DNA from: Marvania coccoides
Taxonomy: Eukaryota > Chlorophyta > Trebouxiophyceae > Chlorellales > Chlorellaceae
Assembly: GCA_963854735.1 (NCBI GenBank)
Contig: OY978098.1
Location: 923,501 to 987,500 of the forward strand
Direction of reading: 5' to 3'
DNA length: 64,000 bases
The translations under genes and the position numbers were made by a program. This document shows, in pieces, positions 31,295 to 43,565 of this stretch (positions are counted from its first letter, which is position 1; every line of letters begins with the position of its first letter). The notes below the pieces were generated by a model. The model saw only the letters and a program-made list of their open reading frames with translations. It did no database searches and was not told where the DNA came from.

Positions 31295-32024
31295 ATGGGA
31301 CGCTCGTTGAGAAGGATTAAGAAATCAAAGCCGAAGATTATAAAAAGGAAGGCCAAGACCAAGTTTGCAAAGAGCCAGGCGCCCCAAGAGATTGCAAAAA
31401 GCACGCAACATATTGCGGAGAAGCTCGGCGTACAGTGAGTTAAATGGAATTTGAAATTTTGCATCTCATGGCGGCTGAGCAAAACTATCTCGCGAACCTT
31501 GCAGGCTTGAGTGGGACAGCGGCGCCAAGATCGGTCAGAACTACGACCGGCTGGGCTTCATGACTGACGCCAACTACGGCAGCGGCAGAAATCAGAAGCT
31601 GAAAGACGTGCTGGCGGAGAAGGCGGCGGAATTGCCGTCTGAAGGTTAGTTTTTGTTGGTTGGTGGGCTTATTTTTAGACCCCATGCTTTTTTTCGACTG
31701 TAGTTCCAAATGAAGTGCATTTTATTGTTTTTTATTATCGCAGAGGAGGCAGAAATTCCGGTGGACGATGAGCTCAAGGCGGCAATGGCAGGAATGCGCA
31801 GCACCGGCAAGGCGGTGCCCAAGCGGCCCACCCCGCGGCAGCGGCAGCTGGTGCAGCGCTTGCAGGAGGCGCACGGGGACGACATTGAGGCGATGGTGAG
31901 GAACCGAAAAGTAAACACGATGCAGCACTCCGCTGCGTACTTGACAGCCCTCGTGGAGAGCTGCGCGTACTGGAGCGAAAACTCTGGCGTCGACTTCCGA
32001 GTGCCCCACAAACGGCTGTGGTGA
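31295..32024 (+). CDS. NOP16: Ribosome biogenesis protein NOP16
   Basis: Three exons, 31295-31434, 31505-31644 and 31744-32024, give 186 residues, close to the family length. It starts MGRSLRRIKKSKPK with a basic nucleolar-type tail. Next is LEWDSGAKIGQNYDRLGF, the core NOP16 motif, and a C-terminal segment RQRQLVQRLQEAHGDDIEAM with the GDD typical of the family. NOP16 acts in 60S pre-ribosome assembly in the nucleolus. It follows TML on the same strand after a 146-bp gap. TGTAA at 32131-32135 is a likely polyadenylation signal. Confidence 0.88.
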
Positions 32025-32328
32025 AGAAGAAAAAACGAGCAAACTCAGTAGCCTTTTTTCCATTGCACCTTCTCCTTCTATGGTACGCCTGACAACAGCA
32101 ATTCTTTCTTGAACTAAATGGGTCTAAACATGTAAATACAATCCAAAAGAAGCAAAATAAAGACACCATTCTCTAATGCTCGTTAGTCATCATGACATTC
32201 AAGCCAGCATTTTCAATATTTTTTTGCCAATAAAAAGGCCGCATACAACCCTTTCGCTTTGCTGAACCCAGCCACATCACGTTATAAAAAAATATATGCA
32301 CCGTTAACTAAATACTAACCGACTTCGT
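32025..32328. other. Spacer between convergent NOP16 and DAHP synthase
   Basis: About 300 AT-rich bases that presumably hold both 3' UTRs. No gene. Confidence 0.55.
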
Positions 32329-34052
32329 TCAGTACAGCAGCACTCCGCGCTTCCTCTTGCCCTGCTGCTGCTTCTCCCGCTGCAGCCGCTCCCTCCGCTG
32401 CCTCAGCCGCGACGCCACGTAGAAGCTCATCTCCAGCGCCTGCTCCGCGTTCAGTCGCGGGTCGCAGTGGGTGTGGTAGCGAGAGTCCAGGTCGGTCTCG
32501 CTCACTGCGCTGCCCCCGCCAATGCACTCAGTCACGTTGTCGCCAGTCATTTCCAGGTGGATGCCGCCGGGCACCGACCCCAAGGTGTCGTGCACGTCGA
32601 AGAAGGCCTCCACTTCGGCCCTGATGTTGTCGTAGCGCCGCGTCTTGTAGCCATTGCAGTCCTCGGTGTTGCCGTGCATGGGGTCGCACACCCACGCCAC
32701 GGTCTGCCCAGCGGCAGTCACCGCCTCCACCAGCGCCGGCAGCTTCTCCCGCAGTTTGGTGGCGCCCATGCGCACGATCACAGCCAGCCGCCCCGCCGTG
32801 TTCTCAGGGTTCAGCGTCGCAATCAGCGCCACCAGCTCCGAGGGGTCCATCTTGTCCGACACCTTGACGCCGATGGGGTTGCCGATGCCGCGCAGGTACT
32901 CCACGTGCGCGTTGTCCAGCTGGCGGGTGCGCTCGCCGCACCACAGGAAGTGGCCGCTGCAGCCGTACCACAGCCCAGTGGTGGAGTCCTCCCGGGTCAG
33001 CGCCTGCTCGTAGTCCATCAGCAGGCACTCGTGCGACACGTAGAACTCCGTCTCCCGCAGCACCTGGCTGTGCATGTCCAATCCGCAGGCGCTCATGAAG
33101 GAGATAGCCTCATCAACGCGCTTGGCCAGGTCGGTGTAGGCCTTGCCCTCGTCGGAGTTGGCCATGAAGTCCAGGTTCCACTGCGTGACGCGGTCCAGGC
33201 CGGCGTAGCCGCCCGTGGCAAAGCCGCGCAGCAGGTTGAGCGTAGCGGCAGACTGGTTGTAGGCTTTTACCAGGCGCTGGGGGCTGGGGATGCGGGCCTC
33301 CGCGGTGAACTCGGGGCCGTTGATGATGTCGCCGCGGTAGGAGGGCAGCTCCACGTCGCCCTTGCGCTCCAGATCTGCGGAGCGGGGCTTGGCGAACTGG
33401 CCTGCCAGGCGGCCGAGTTTGACGACGGGGACGCCGCCGCCGAACATGACGATGACCGACATTTGAAGGATGAGGCGGAAGAGGTCGCGGATGCGGTTGG
33501 CGGAGAACTGGGAGAAGGCCTCGGCGCAGTCGCCGCCCTGAACGATGAAGGCGTCGCCGCGGGCGCACGCCGCCAGGCGCTCCTGCAGGTTGCGGCACTC
33601 GCCGGCGAACACCAGCGGGGGCATGGAGGCGATCTCAGCCACGGCCTTTTCGAGCTCGGCCTGCGAAAAAATTGTAGAAAATAGTATGAGAACAAATTGG
33701 AGAGAGATGGGAAATTTGGAGAGAGGTTTCATGTGCAGTCGTCGTTCCAGCGTGCTGCATTATCAGTGCAGATGCCAGTAACAGCATGCAATGCGGTGAA
33801 TGCACGTGAATAGGCGGTGGTAGGTACCTTGTCCGGATAGTTTGGCTGCTGAAGAGCCGTGTAGTTTCGCCAGGAGGTGGGCCCCCACTCTTTGAGGTGG
33901 TCGGCATCACTCATGAATGGTACGGCCGCAGGGGGCTCCGCAATGGCCCTGGTGGGCTGCACTCGAGGCAGCCGTGACCCACATTTTCGGCTGGCCAACA
34001 GCGGCTGGCGCACGCGATGGCTGCTGCCAAGGCCCAACTGGCACTGCTTCAT
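32329..34052 (-). CDS. Class II 3-deoxy-D-arabino-heptulosonate 7-phosphate synthase (plastid)
   Basis: Two exons on the minus strand, 34052-33828 and 33660-32329, give 518 residues. The first ~45 residues ([20 protein letters not shown]...) form a plastid transit peptide. The mature enzyme starts at [20 protein letters not shown]. Class II signatures are all there: [51 protein letters not shown], the [17 protein letters not shown] segment, CDPMHGNT and [15 protein letters not shown]. It condenses PEP and erythrose 4-phosphate, the first step of the shikimate pathway to aromatic amino acids. The C-terminus ([10 protein letters not shown]) is a short basic tail. It is divergent from the small helical gene at 34245. 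Confidence 0.95.
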
Positions 34053-34104
34053 GGTTGTTAGTAAAAATTATTGAAAGAGGACCTCAATCTGTTGGGGTTC
34101 TCGC

Positions 34105-34112
34105 TATATAAA
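34105..34112 (+). promoter_or_regulatory. Candidate TATA element
   Basis: TATATAAA lies 133 bp upstream of the ATG at 34245 and 53 bp upstream (other strand) of the DAHP synthase ATG. It could serve either gene of this 192-bp divergent pair. Confidence 0.35.
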
Positions 34113-34244
34113 ACTAAAACTCGAGCGGCTCGACCCACTTTTGGACTGACAACTCGAGCAAAAACGGCCGCAATAATGCCCAACCGCACATTTGTAAATC
34201 ATTATTAAATATACGGACCCCAAGCCCCGACTGGGCCCCTTCAA

Positions 34245-35202
34245 ATGTCGAACCTCGATGTGGACATCCCTGCTTTTTCAACGCGAAGAGAAGAGCTGGG
34301 CAGCCTGCTCAAGGTATCTGACCCCGTGTTCACATCAAGCATGTTTCCATGCAGCAGTACTGACCCGCGCCGTGTTCTTTTCGTGCGATTTTGCAGGATT
34401 ACCTTGACGACGCCCGCCTCTTTGCCGATGCGCTGGAGGAGCTGCAAGGCCAATTAACCGCCATTGAGAACGGAATCCGAAACAAGGAAGATACGCCTAT
34501 CAAGTCACCAGTGTTGCAAAAGGTTCTTGAACAGGTGAGAGGCGGCAGTTTTTTTTACAGCTTTCGGTGGGAGAGCGCGATTTTGAAAATGCCTCCATGC
34601 AATGGGCTAATGCTGGTTGCATTGCAGGCCAATACCGCTCGATTTAAAACCTACGTGGAAGGTAGCTTGCCTGCCACACCCCAGCCCGACCTGGCTGCAC
34701 GCATTGAGGAGAATATGCAGCTGTTGAGCGTGCTGTGCAAAGAAATGAAGCGGCAGGTGGAAAGGGCGACAGAGCTGCAAGAAAGCATGAAAAACGAGCT
34801 CGAGAAAGCGAGAGAGACGCCAGCAGCTGGAGAAATGGGCGAGGAAGAGGCTGGTGGGGAGACTGAAGAGGGCAAAGACGACGAAGCTGGCGTCGCAACA
34901 GACAGGTGGTGGGAAGACGCAAATCGTGCTTTTATTGCTGCTGCAATAGTTGACGGCCTCAGCCAAAATTTTCCTCTCGTGGTAAGTATAATTTTCCCTT
35001 CGTTGCCTGGCGCATTAGCTCTTCTTTTGGTTTGCCAACCACTTTTGGTAAGTATTTTCTGCAGGAGAAGGTGACGCAGGAGGTGAGCGTGCTCACTCCA
35101 AGCGAGGATGTTTCTTCATACGTGACTATTATGCGCCTGCAGCCGTTCCTCTCTGCGCCAGTAGTTGAGGAAATCTTGAGGTGGCAGAAAGCGCCAGCTT
35201 GA
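34245..35202 (+). CDS. Small helical/coiled-coil protein, unknown
   Basis: Four exons, 34245-34313, 34397-34534, 34628-34981 and 35065-35202, give 232 residues. All three introns are phase 0. The protein is mostly helical: DYLDDARLFADALEELQGQL, then a coil (CKEMKRQVERATELQES), an acidic linker (GEEEAGGETEEGKDDEAG), and a helical C-terminus ending EEILRWQKAPA. There is no signal or membrane segment. Size and layout are reminiscent of kinetochore or spindle subunits, but nothing I can name matches, so function is left open. Its stop is only 73 bp before the start of the ZIP4-like meiotic gene on the same strand. Confidence 0.7.
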
Positions 35203-35275
35203 GTTGGAAATAGCTATCTTCCGTGCACATTTTCATGTTTATTTTATTTAAAAAAATGTTTTCGCTGCGCATATA

Positions 35276-38200
35276 ATGGATTCATTGCCTGGCATGAGTT
35301 CCCTGGCAGAGGGCCTCACTACTGCCACAGAGGGAGGAGTTCCAAAAGCTCTCTATGAGGCCTCTGCGCTGCGCCAAGCCCCCACCGCCGCCCTGTCCCC
35401 GCTTATTTCGCACCTAAAGAAGGTGGTGCGAGACTTGGTGGCCGCAGCTGCTCAGCCAGAGATTGATCTTGGCCCTGCATTTTCCAAAGTGAGCTCTCTT
35501 GCATTCGTGCTCTCCAGCACGCTGGGCAAGGCCCGTATGGACACCCATGACGAGGAAGAATTGTGGCACATCACCATGAGCCTCTGGGTAAGTTTCAGCC
35601 ATCAACAAAACATTAATATATTTATCGGTCCATGCATTTTTGTCTTCTTCTCTTTCTCTCTTTGTGCAGAATGCCAGCCTGGTGACCTGCCGTCAGCCCA
35701 ACGGCGATGATCGAGGCGATCTGCTGCATGCCCTGGGCAGCGAAATTTTCCAGGTGGTGGAGGGGGAGTGCGATGCCACTCGAGACGTCTCTCAGTACAT
35801 TCAGTACCTGTGTCAGGTACCTCATTGAATTCCTCTCATACTTACACCGAAAATATTTTCAGAGAATCCCCGAATTTTAGAATTATTTCCCTGTGTGTTT
35901 ACAGGCGGCCAACGAGTGGGAGAGCCTGGGTGTGTCCGCCCGAGCCGCTTGGTGTGTCCGCCACGCTGTGGGCTACGCGGAACGCCTGGAGAGCCTCATC
36001 GCCTCGGAGAGACTGCCGGCTGATCTCAGGGAGCGGTGCGTGCTGCAGCTGTTCGGTGTCTACCTGCAGGCAGCCAGCAGCTCCAACAGATCCAACGAGC
36101 AGGCAAGTCGCCTCTTTCGATTGACTTTTGTCGTTTTTTCCACTAAAAAAAACATTTCTCCTCATTTTATTCTCTCGTTTTGATGCAGTCCTTGGCCAAC
36201 AACATGCTGGCTAGGGCGCTGCAGCTGAGTAAGCACGAGGTGGTCAGCCGGAGGGCAGCTGCCACGATGTCTCTCGGCATCGCTCGCCTGCAGCTCGCAG
36301 AGGCGCAGACGATGATGGCAGCGGGTGGGATCCCTGCGGTGGCCACCGTGATGCTTGACTCCTCGCTCCAGCACCTGGAGGGCGCGTTGGAGGCCGCAGA
36401 ATCTGCCGGATTGGTGGAGATGGCGGCAGAGGTCCGACGAGAGGAAACCGCCGTGGTTGCTGCCGCCGCAAAGGCGCACCTAGCGGAGGGAGACCCCGAG
36501 AAGGCTGTGCAGAAGTTGCAAGGCGTGGTGGGAAGCGAGCATGGCGGGTTTGGTGCAATGACAGCGCTTCTGGTGACGGCGCATCTTGCCTGCAATGGAG
36601 GGGTAGCTGCGGCCGCAGAAGTGCTGCTGGGCGCTGCCCCTCGGCTAGAAGAGGGGGCCCAGGGGAAGGAAGAGGAGGTTACAGAGTGGATTGGGTGCTT
36701 TAAAAACGTCGCAGCTGGCGCTGACGGCCGCAACGCGATCAAGGTGGCTAACGCTGCGCTGGCATTCATGCACTCTGCTGCCGCTACCCCAGCGCGCATT
36801 TCTGACCTGCTAAAGTACCTCATGGCTGGTGGAAAGAGTGATGCTCCCCTGCTGAGGGTGCTGGCCTCTGATGAAGCAGCGACAGCAGTGTGCAAAGCAA
36901 GTTTATTTATTTCTTCAACTGCTCTTCGTCCGCTCGCAATAATCTCTTATGTAATTTATTTCTTATTTCTTTCTTTGTACAGGATCCGGGCACTCAAGCC
37001 AGCTGTCACTCCATGCTTCGCACGCTGGCAGCCCAACGCAACGCCGAGGGGGCCGTGGGCGCGGCCGCAGACCTCCTCACCGCTGCCCTACAGTACTCTC
37101 CGCTGCAGCAGCGCCCCCACACCGCGTGCCTGGTCGCTGCTTGCCACCTCAACCTCGGAGCCCCCAGAAAGGCCCTGGAGTACCTAGAAGTGGCAGCCAA
37201 AGGGGGAGCGCCTGCGCCGTCGTTCCTGGCGCCGCTGGTCAAGATGACGGCCGCGCTGCAGCAGGGGGAGCTGCTGGAAGCGCGCCAGGGTAGGAAATTC
37301 CATTTTGGAGATCAGTTGATATCTTCTCCTCGGAGGAAATTGAGCATATGAAAAAATATTTATTTTGAGCTTCTCCTCCAAACAGCTGGACATTCTAATC
37401 CAGATCTATATTTCTTCGTGTTCTGCAGCGGTGTCTGAGCTGCCTGACTGCGCTGATTTCCACTACAGCGTCTCCCATGCGGCGTCTCAGGCAGCTATCA
37501 TCGTAGGAAGCGACTCAGTCACCGAGGCTCTGGCTGCTTCCCTGGCGGTCAAAAACCTCATCCCAGACGTAGAACCCGCTGACTCGAGGCTGGCTGCTGG
37601 TCAGGAAGCGGCGCTGATCTCTGCCTGGGCGGTGGCCATGCTGCGCCGATTCAAATCGGATGCAGCGGCGCTCAGGAGCTCAGGCGAGTCCGATTTCGAG
37701 GATCTGGTGGGGGCGATGAAGATGACAACACGGCGCGTAAAAGCACTGGGCCTCTCAGCCTTCGCTGGCGACGCTGCCTCGCTGGAAAAGCTGGCCAGTT
37801 TGGGCTACCGGGCGGCGCTGGAGGCGCTCAAAAGCGGGGCCTACGACCGCTGTGTGACGCTTTCTTCCTCGGTGTGCGTGGTGCTGGACGTCTTGGAGGA
37901 AGCTGAAAGCGCGCGCGAGGACAAATGCGCTCTGTACTGCTCCCGGCAAGCACAGGCGCTGCTGCTGGCGGCGCAGAGCCTGCTGGCGGCGTCCCGGGGC
38001 GCGCAGAGCGCCCGGGCTCGCGTGCAGCTGGCCTCCAGGCTGCTGAAGAAGGCAACAGGGAAGGTGACGGCTGCGGATGCTGCGGGAGCTGCTTTGGCGG
38101 TGTCCTGCCTGGCGCTGCGTGTGGAAGTAGCAGCCGCCCAAAGGAACGAGAAAGCCCTGGTGGCGGCGCTGCAAGAGCTGCAGCCGGTGGCACATCAGCT

Positions 38201-39680
38201 TACTCTGCCGCAGCTGAGCGAGGTCGTTAAAAGAGCGACTGCAGCGGTGGGCAACAATGGCGGCGACGGCTGTGGTGCTGCCTGCGGGATTTGTGCCGCA
38301 GTGAGCGAGCTGCTGATGGCGGTGGGGGCGTCGCTGCCTGCATCTCTTCTGCCTGAGATGGTGCAGCTGGCTCAAGGGGCGCAGCAGCAGCTGCGGGCGT
38401 GCCACGCTGCCGCTGCCGTGATCTCATCAGTTTCAGCCGCTGCTGGGGACGCAGCCGAGCCTGTTGTGGGGCTCTCTCTGCGCCGGCAATGGCTCGCGGG
38501 GGCGGTGGTTAACATTGGGGCAAGCTTGATGAGGGCTGCTGCGCCACGCCGTGCTGTGCTTTTCTTCCTTCTGGCCTGCGACGTTGCAGCTGGAGGCGAC
38601 GATGCCGCGCCTGCAGGTTCGGTGATGACCAGTCTGCGGCAGCGCGCAGAAGCAGCGCTGGAAGCGGCACGAGCGGCCGCTGCTGCCGCGCCCATTTCTC
38701 CCCCACCAGCTGTGGTGATGGCGGCTGCTGCAGCGGAGCAGCCTCGGGAGCCGGAGATTGTGCCAAAGGAGAAGCGTCGCCTTGGGATTATCGCTGTGGA
38801 GCAGCCGCATCTGGCGGTGATGGGGGCAGTGGAAGACCTCGGAGGGGAGAAGAAGGGGCAGCAGCATCCCAAGGAGCAGCAAGCTCATCAGCCGACAGCA
38901 GACAACAACAGCGGAATAGGCGTGGCAGAGCCGCAGCAGCAGCAGCCTGGAGAGGGGGTCGAAATAGTCAAGGAGGATGCGGATGATACAGAGGAGGAAA
39001 CCCCCGAAGAGATGGGCGCTGAGGAAGCGAAAGAACCGGAGAAGGCTGCTGCCGCTGCCGATGTCGACTCCCCCAAAATTCACACCTCTGCCTCTCATCT
39101 GCACCTCTCCGTGGTAAATCCCCATGTGCCTGTGCCTACTTCCATACCGCGAGTGGGCCCCATGCCGAAAATCCACCTTCCGAGCTTTGCTGTCCTGTCA
39201 AAAAATGGGAGTGGCGGCCTGGGACCTTCCGCTGTCGCTGCAGCGCCAAAATCGTCACCACAGCAGGTGCGGCTGCAGCAGGGCTCTCTGGATCCCCCCC
39301 TCCGTAGCTCGCCTCCCCCGCCCGTCACTGCTTCAGCAAAGCAGGCCAACCCACAGCCACTCGCTGCGCCTGTGCCTGGGTCCAAGCGCCAGAAGACGCA
39401 AGGAGGGGCCCTTGGCACTAAGACCGGCTGGCTGAAGTCTATGATGGATGCTCAGGGCAAGGCTGGTGGGTTGAGGCCTCGCCCAGTACTGCCAGCCCCG
39501 TCTGGCCGCCGTTTTGTGGCGCCTCGGCCCCAAGATGGCGCAAATGGAGAGGCACCGGCAGGTCTAGAGGCTCCGAAACCTTCAAACAACCCTCCTGTTT
39601 CTGCTGAGCAGCGACAACAGCCTCCCCCAGCCTTAGACACTGCTGATGCTCTGAGCCTCGACAGCCTGAGCGCTGTGTAA
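35276..39680 (+). CDS. ZIP4: ZIP4/SPO22-like meiotic TPR protein
   Basis: Six exons, 35276-35587, 35670-35816, 35905-36102, 36189-36896, 36983-37289 and 37429-39680, give 1307 residues. Residues 1-~1000 are alpha-solenoid. The part around DEEELWHITMSLWNASLVTC resembles the start of plant ZIP4 and the SPO22 domain, which in yeast, plants and animals (TEX11) promotes class I meiotic crossovers. The last ~300 residues are disordered, with Gln/Pro/Ala-rich and acidic stretches. Exons 3 and 4 both end at GC donors (GAGCAG|GCAAGT and TGCAAA|GCAAGT). The nearest GT sites, four bases on, break frame. Assignment rests on fold, length and the N-terminal block, so a different TPR protein is possible. 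Confidence 0.6.
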
Positions 39681-40176
39681 AATGCTCTTCTGAAGTGTAA
39701 ATTAGTATTCAATTAATTCATTAAATGACACGGGCGCATCAGAAACTCAAGCGCCGAAAAAAAGGAAACAGCAAAAAAGAAAAAGAAGGAAAAATAATCA
39801 AAGAATGAATCAAAGGGGAACGTATTGCAAACAGAGGCTCCCAGAAAATGTGTTCGTTCTCTTCTCTCACACACAGAAGAAACAGCGTGCATGATTGGTT
39901 AGGCAGCAGCAAATTATAAGAATGTTGGGTACTTAAAAGATGCTGGGTTGGTTGTTGGCGGTGCTGAGGTTGACACCGAATGGGGAGGGGGGCAGCTTTG
40001 CTGGGCCAGCCCGTTCAAAAGGCCCTAGCGCTCAGAGATCTGCCCCGCCTCAAAAAAATCATTCGACTCAAAGGGTTCCTTTCTAGAGAAAAATAAAATC
40101 CATTCCGATAGAAGAAAAAGAAGTGTTGGTCCTCACGTAGTGTGTGGTATTAAATGAAAGAGAAAGAAAGATCGAT
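39681..40176. other. Spacer between convergent ZIP4-like and starch synthase genes
   Basis: About 500 bases with TGTAA at 39696-39700 right after the ZIP4-like stop. An A/G-rich stretch follows (39755-39810). No gene is seen. Confidence 0.55.
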
Positions 40177-42712
40177 TTACGCCTTGGTGTTGACGGCAGC
40201 CTTGGCGACCACGGGCTTGGCAGCGGCGGGCGCAGCAGGCTTGGGGGTCACCGCAGCGGCGGCCTTAGGGGCAGCGGCGGCGGGCTTGGCAGCCACGGGG
40301 GCAGCAGCCTTAGGAGTGGCGGCCGCAGCCTTGGGGGCAGCAGTCGCGGGAGCGGCCGCGGCGGGCTTGGCAGCGCCGCTGGCCAAGGCCCCAGCAGCGG
40401 GCTTCTTGGTGGCGGCGGGGGCAGCGGCGGCGGGGGGCTTGTAGCCCACTGGAAGGGGCTGGGGGGCGTCGCTGACGGTGGACATGGCGGCCGCCTTGGC
40501 AGTGTCACGTGCCACGAACGCGGAGGGCGCGGGCTTGGGGCCGGTGGCCTTGGCCGTGGCCGCGGCGATGACGGCAGCGGGGGTCGTGGGCGGGGCCTTG
40601 GCGCCCAGCTTGGGGGCGGCAGCGGCGGCCGCGACGTCAGAGGGCTTGGGTCCAGGGGAATCGGGGTAGGCGGTGGGGTTGTCGAGCTTCTCCACAGGGG
40701 TGGGGACCTCGGCCTTGAGCTCCACGGTGGCAGCACCGCCGCCGAACTTCATCTCTGCCAGGGTGGCCTCCCACTTCTTGGCGGGCAGCGCCCAGGACAG
40801 GTCCTGCGCGATGCACGCGTCGCGCATGGCGGCGTAGGCTGGGGTGCCAAACACCTCGGCAGCGCGGGCGATGGTGGTGGCCACCGCCTCAGCGTCAGCC
40901 TCCACCAGACCGTCGGGGTCCATGGCGCCCATCTGGAAGCCAGTCACGCCCTCCTTCACGGTGTCCACCAGTCCTCCGGTGGAGGCCACCAGGGGGACGG
41001 TGCCGTACGCCATGGCGTGCAACTGGATCAGGCCGCACGGCTCAAAGCGCGAGGGCACCATCATGAAGTCCGCGCCAGCGGTGATGGTGTGCGCCAGCTG
41101 GTTGTTGAACTCCGCCACGCCCGCAGCCACGCCAGGGAAGCGCATGGCCAGGTTCTTGATCTCCGCCTCCAGCGCCTTCTTGCCGGTGCCCAGGATGACC
41201 ACCTGCGCCTGGGCACCCGCGGGAAGCTTGTCCAGCGCGGCGATCAGGATGTCCACGCCCTTCTGCTCCTCCAGCCGGCCGATGAAGCCAAACACGGCGG
41301 CAGAGGGGTCCACAGGGAGACCCACCTCCCGCTGCAGGGCGGCCTTGGCGTAGGCCTTGCCGGCCTCCACGGTCTCGGCGTTGTACTTGAAGGCCAGGAA
41401 CTTGTCGAGCGCGGGGTTCCAGTCGGCCACGTCCATGCCGTTGACGATGCCCTCGACTCCCTTGGCCCGGATCACGCCGTCCAGCTCAACGCCAAGGGCG
41501 GGGCCGGAGGCGATCTCCGCGGCGTAGTGCGGGGACACGGTGAGGAGCTTGTCGCAGGCGGTGATGCCCGCGCGCAGCCAGTTGAGCTTGGGGAAGCGCT
41601 GGCCGGGACCTGCGAGGTCATCAGCGGGGTTCTCAGCAGCGGGGCTGGTCTCGTCAAACACCTTGGGGTAGCCGTCGGTGAACTCGAAGCGCTCGCGAGA
41701 GGCATCGGGCAGGGCCAGCGACTCCCAGGTCTCGGGCCAGAAGCGGCCCTGGAAGGCGATGTTGTGGACGCACAGGGCGGCGGGGGTGTTCACAAACTTG
41801 CCAGCCGGCTGGTAGAAGTCTTTGAGCAGGACGGGGATGAGGGCGGAGTGCCAGTCGTTGGCCACCAGCACGGCGTCCTCTCCGGGCATGAAGGGCAGCG
41901 CGGTCAGCGACTCGATGGCAGCCTTGCAGAAGAGCGAGAAGCGGCGGGGGTTGTCAACATAGTCAGCGCCGGAAACGGAGCCGTAGAGCTTGCTGGTGGT
42001 GGGGCCCCACACCTTGGCCAAGAACCAGGGGTGGTCAATCCACACGCGGTGCACGCCGGCCTTGACTGTGTGGAAGAATCCCACGCTCTCGCCGTCGATC
42101 GTGATCTTGCGCTCCTCTCCGCAGTCCCAGGCGTCGGCGTACTGGTCGAAGCGGGGGGCGATGGTGAAGACGTTGTGGCCGCGCTTGCTGCAATATATCA
42201 TTTGTTGTGTGAGGAGGAGGGGGGAGGTGTTCAGAAATGTCAGAGCAGCAAAAATAAAAAACCGGCGAGGAAAAAGGGGGCGATCGGCGCGGGAAATGGG
42301 GCAAATGGAGCTAAATTGAATGCCGGTGAATATTATGGACGTCGTCGGGAAAGAGGGAGGCCAGCGCGGCCGTCGATCACGATTGAAATCTGAACAGATA
42401 TTCTTGCAAACGAACTCACGCAAGCTCGACAGGCAGGCTGCCCACGACGTCGCCCAGGCCACCGGTCTTGCTCCAGGGGGCGACCTCAGTGCTGACAAAC
42501 ACCACATTCATCGCCTGAGCAGTCTTGGGACCAGCAGATGAGGGGGAGGCAGGGGTCCCAGCGGCCACTGCGAGGGGCTTGAGCGCCGCACGGTGGGCCT
42601 TGACATGAGAGGGAGCCACGCCAGCGAGCCTGACGGCCTTGGGAGCGACACGGCCGAGCGTACGAGGTGCTGCTATACCCACCGCAGGGGTGGTCTGTTT
42701 CAATCCAAACAT
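40177..42712 (-). CDS. GBSS1: Granule-bound-type starch synthase with Ala/Pro/Lys tail
   Basis: Two exons on the minus strand, 42712-42420 and 42187-40177, give 767 residues. A plastid transit peptide (~55 residues) precedes [20 protein letters not shown], with the ADP-glucose-binding KTGGL at residues 82-86. The GT5 and GT1 halves are complete, with [44 protein letters not shown] and the C-terminal [19 protein letters not shown]. It transfers glucose from ADP-glucose to amylose in the plastid. After the catalytic body there is an unusual ~190-residue tail of Ala/Pro/Lys repeats ([20 protein letters not shown]), reminiscent of the shorter C-terminal extension of Chlamydomonas GBSSI. Soluble starch synthase cannot be fully excluded. 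Confidence 0.9.
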
Positions 42713-43565
42713 CGTGATATATGTATGTGGTCTTTACTCAGAAGATTTGAGTAAAATATATTGTTCAGAAGGGCGCAACAAGAATAAAACAAATGTGCTG
42801 AATCATGCACTGCTCGATGTGCTGGGCATGCTTCGCTGAAAAATTCAAACTTTGACCAAATATTAATCTAATCAAATTAATTCATTATTCAATCAATCAA
42901 ATTTGTACAACGAGCATTTGTTTGCTACGCCATCGAGAATTGCGGCTGCGCTGGCAATTTGTCCAGTCCACAGGTTTCATGAAGAAGACATTTTATTTTA
43001 TTGCCTCCGAAAGCGGTGCTAGCCGTTAGCTGAGCTATCTGGATGAAGCTCTCCGTTGTATAACAGTGGGATGAATTCTAATGAAAATAAATTCATAAAT
43101 AAATCACGTAATTTCGATTCTCGAGAGTACAATAAACGTCAAGTATGAGGCCATTAGGGGGAAAGAAAGAAGGAAAAAAGATGGAAATAATTTCGAGAAC
43201 GGTAGGCAGTTTTTTTGTTAATGGAAAAGTCAATGTGGGCGGAGGCAAAGCAAGGGGGAGTCCAGCCACGAGAGTAGAGGCCGACGCCCCTGCTCTGCTA
43301 ACGCTGAAAAGGTCTTTGGTTGTGGGAAAGGGAAGCAGGCCAAAAGTTGTAAATCAACTAGAAAGTTAGGAGATTTAAGTAAGAGCTCAGTACTCGGGGT
43401 TCAGGGGTGCTCAAAAGAAGAACAACCAAGCACCATTTTTTTCAGTTTGTGCTTTATTAGGGAAGGTTGTGTTTCTTTATTATTGGAGGTTGGATGCTGG
43501 AAATAATTGAGATGGTAGAATCTCAAAGAAAGAAAAGGGGGAAAAGAGTACGATAGAATGAATTC
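42713..43565. other. Spacer of 850 bases, no supported gene
   Basis: Lies between the starch synthase start and the stop of the CELF-like gene, both on the minus strand. A 74-codon open frame at 43145-43369 (plus) is basic and low-complexity with nothing recognisable. The rest is AT-rich. Confidence 0.45.

Noticed and set aside
40144..42393. 749-codon Gly/His-rich frame on the plus strand over the starch synthase
   Set aside because: It is the antisense shadow of the Ala/Pro/Lys tail and catalytic region. The starch synthase motifs on the minus strand are decisive.
43015..43080. Possible tRNA-like folding near GTTAGCTGAGC
   Set aside because: The A-box is approximate and no B-box (GGTTCGANNCC) follows at the right distance. 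No clover-leaf could be drawn.
43145..43369. Basic 74-residue frame (MRPLGGKKEGKKMEII)
   Set aside because: Short, low-complexity, in a spacer between two minus-strand genes, with no homology I can see.
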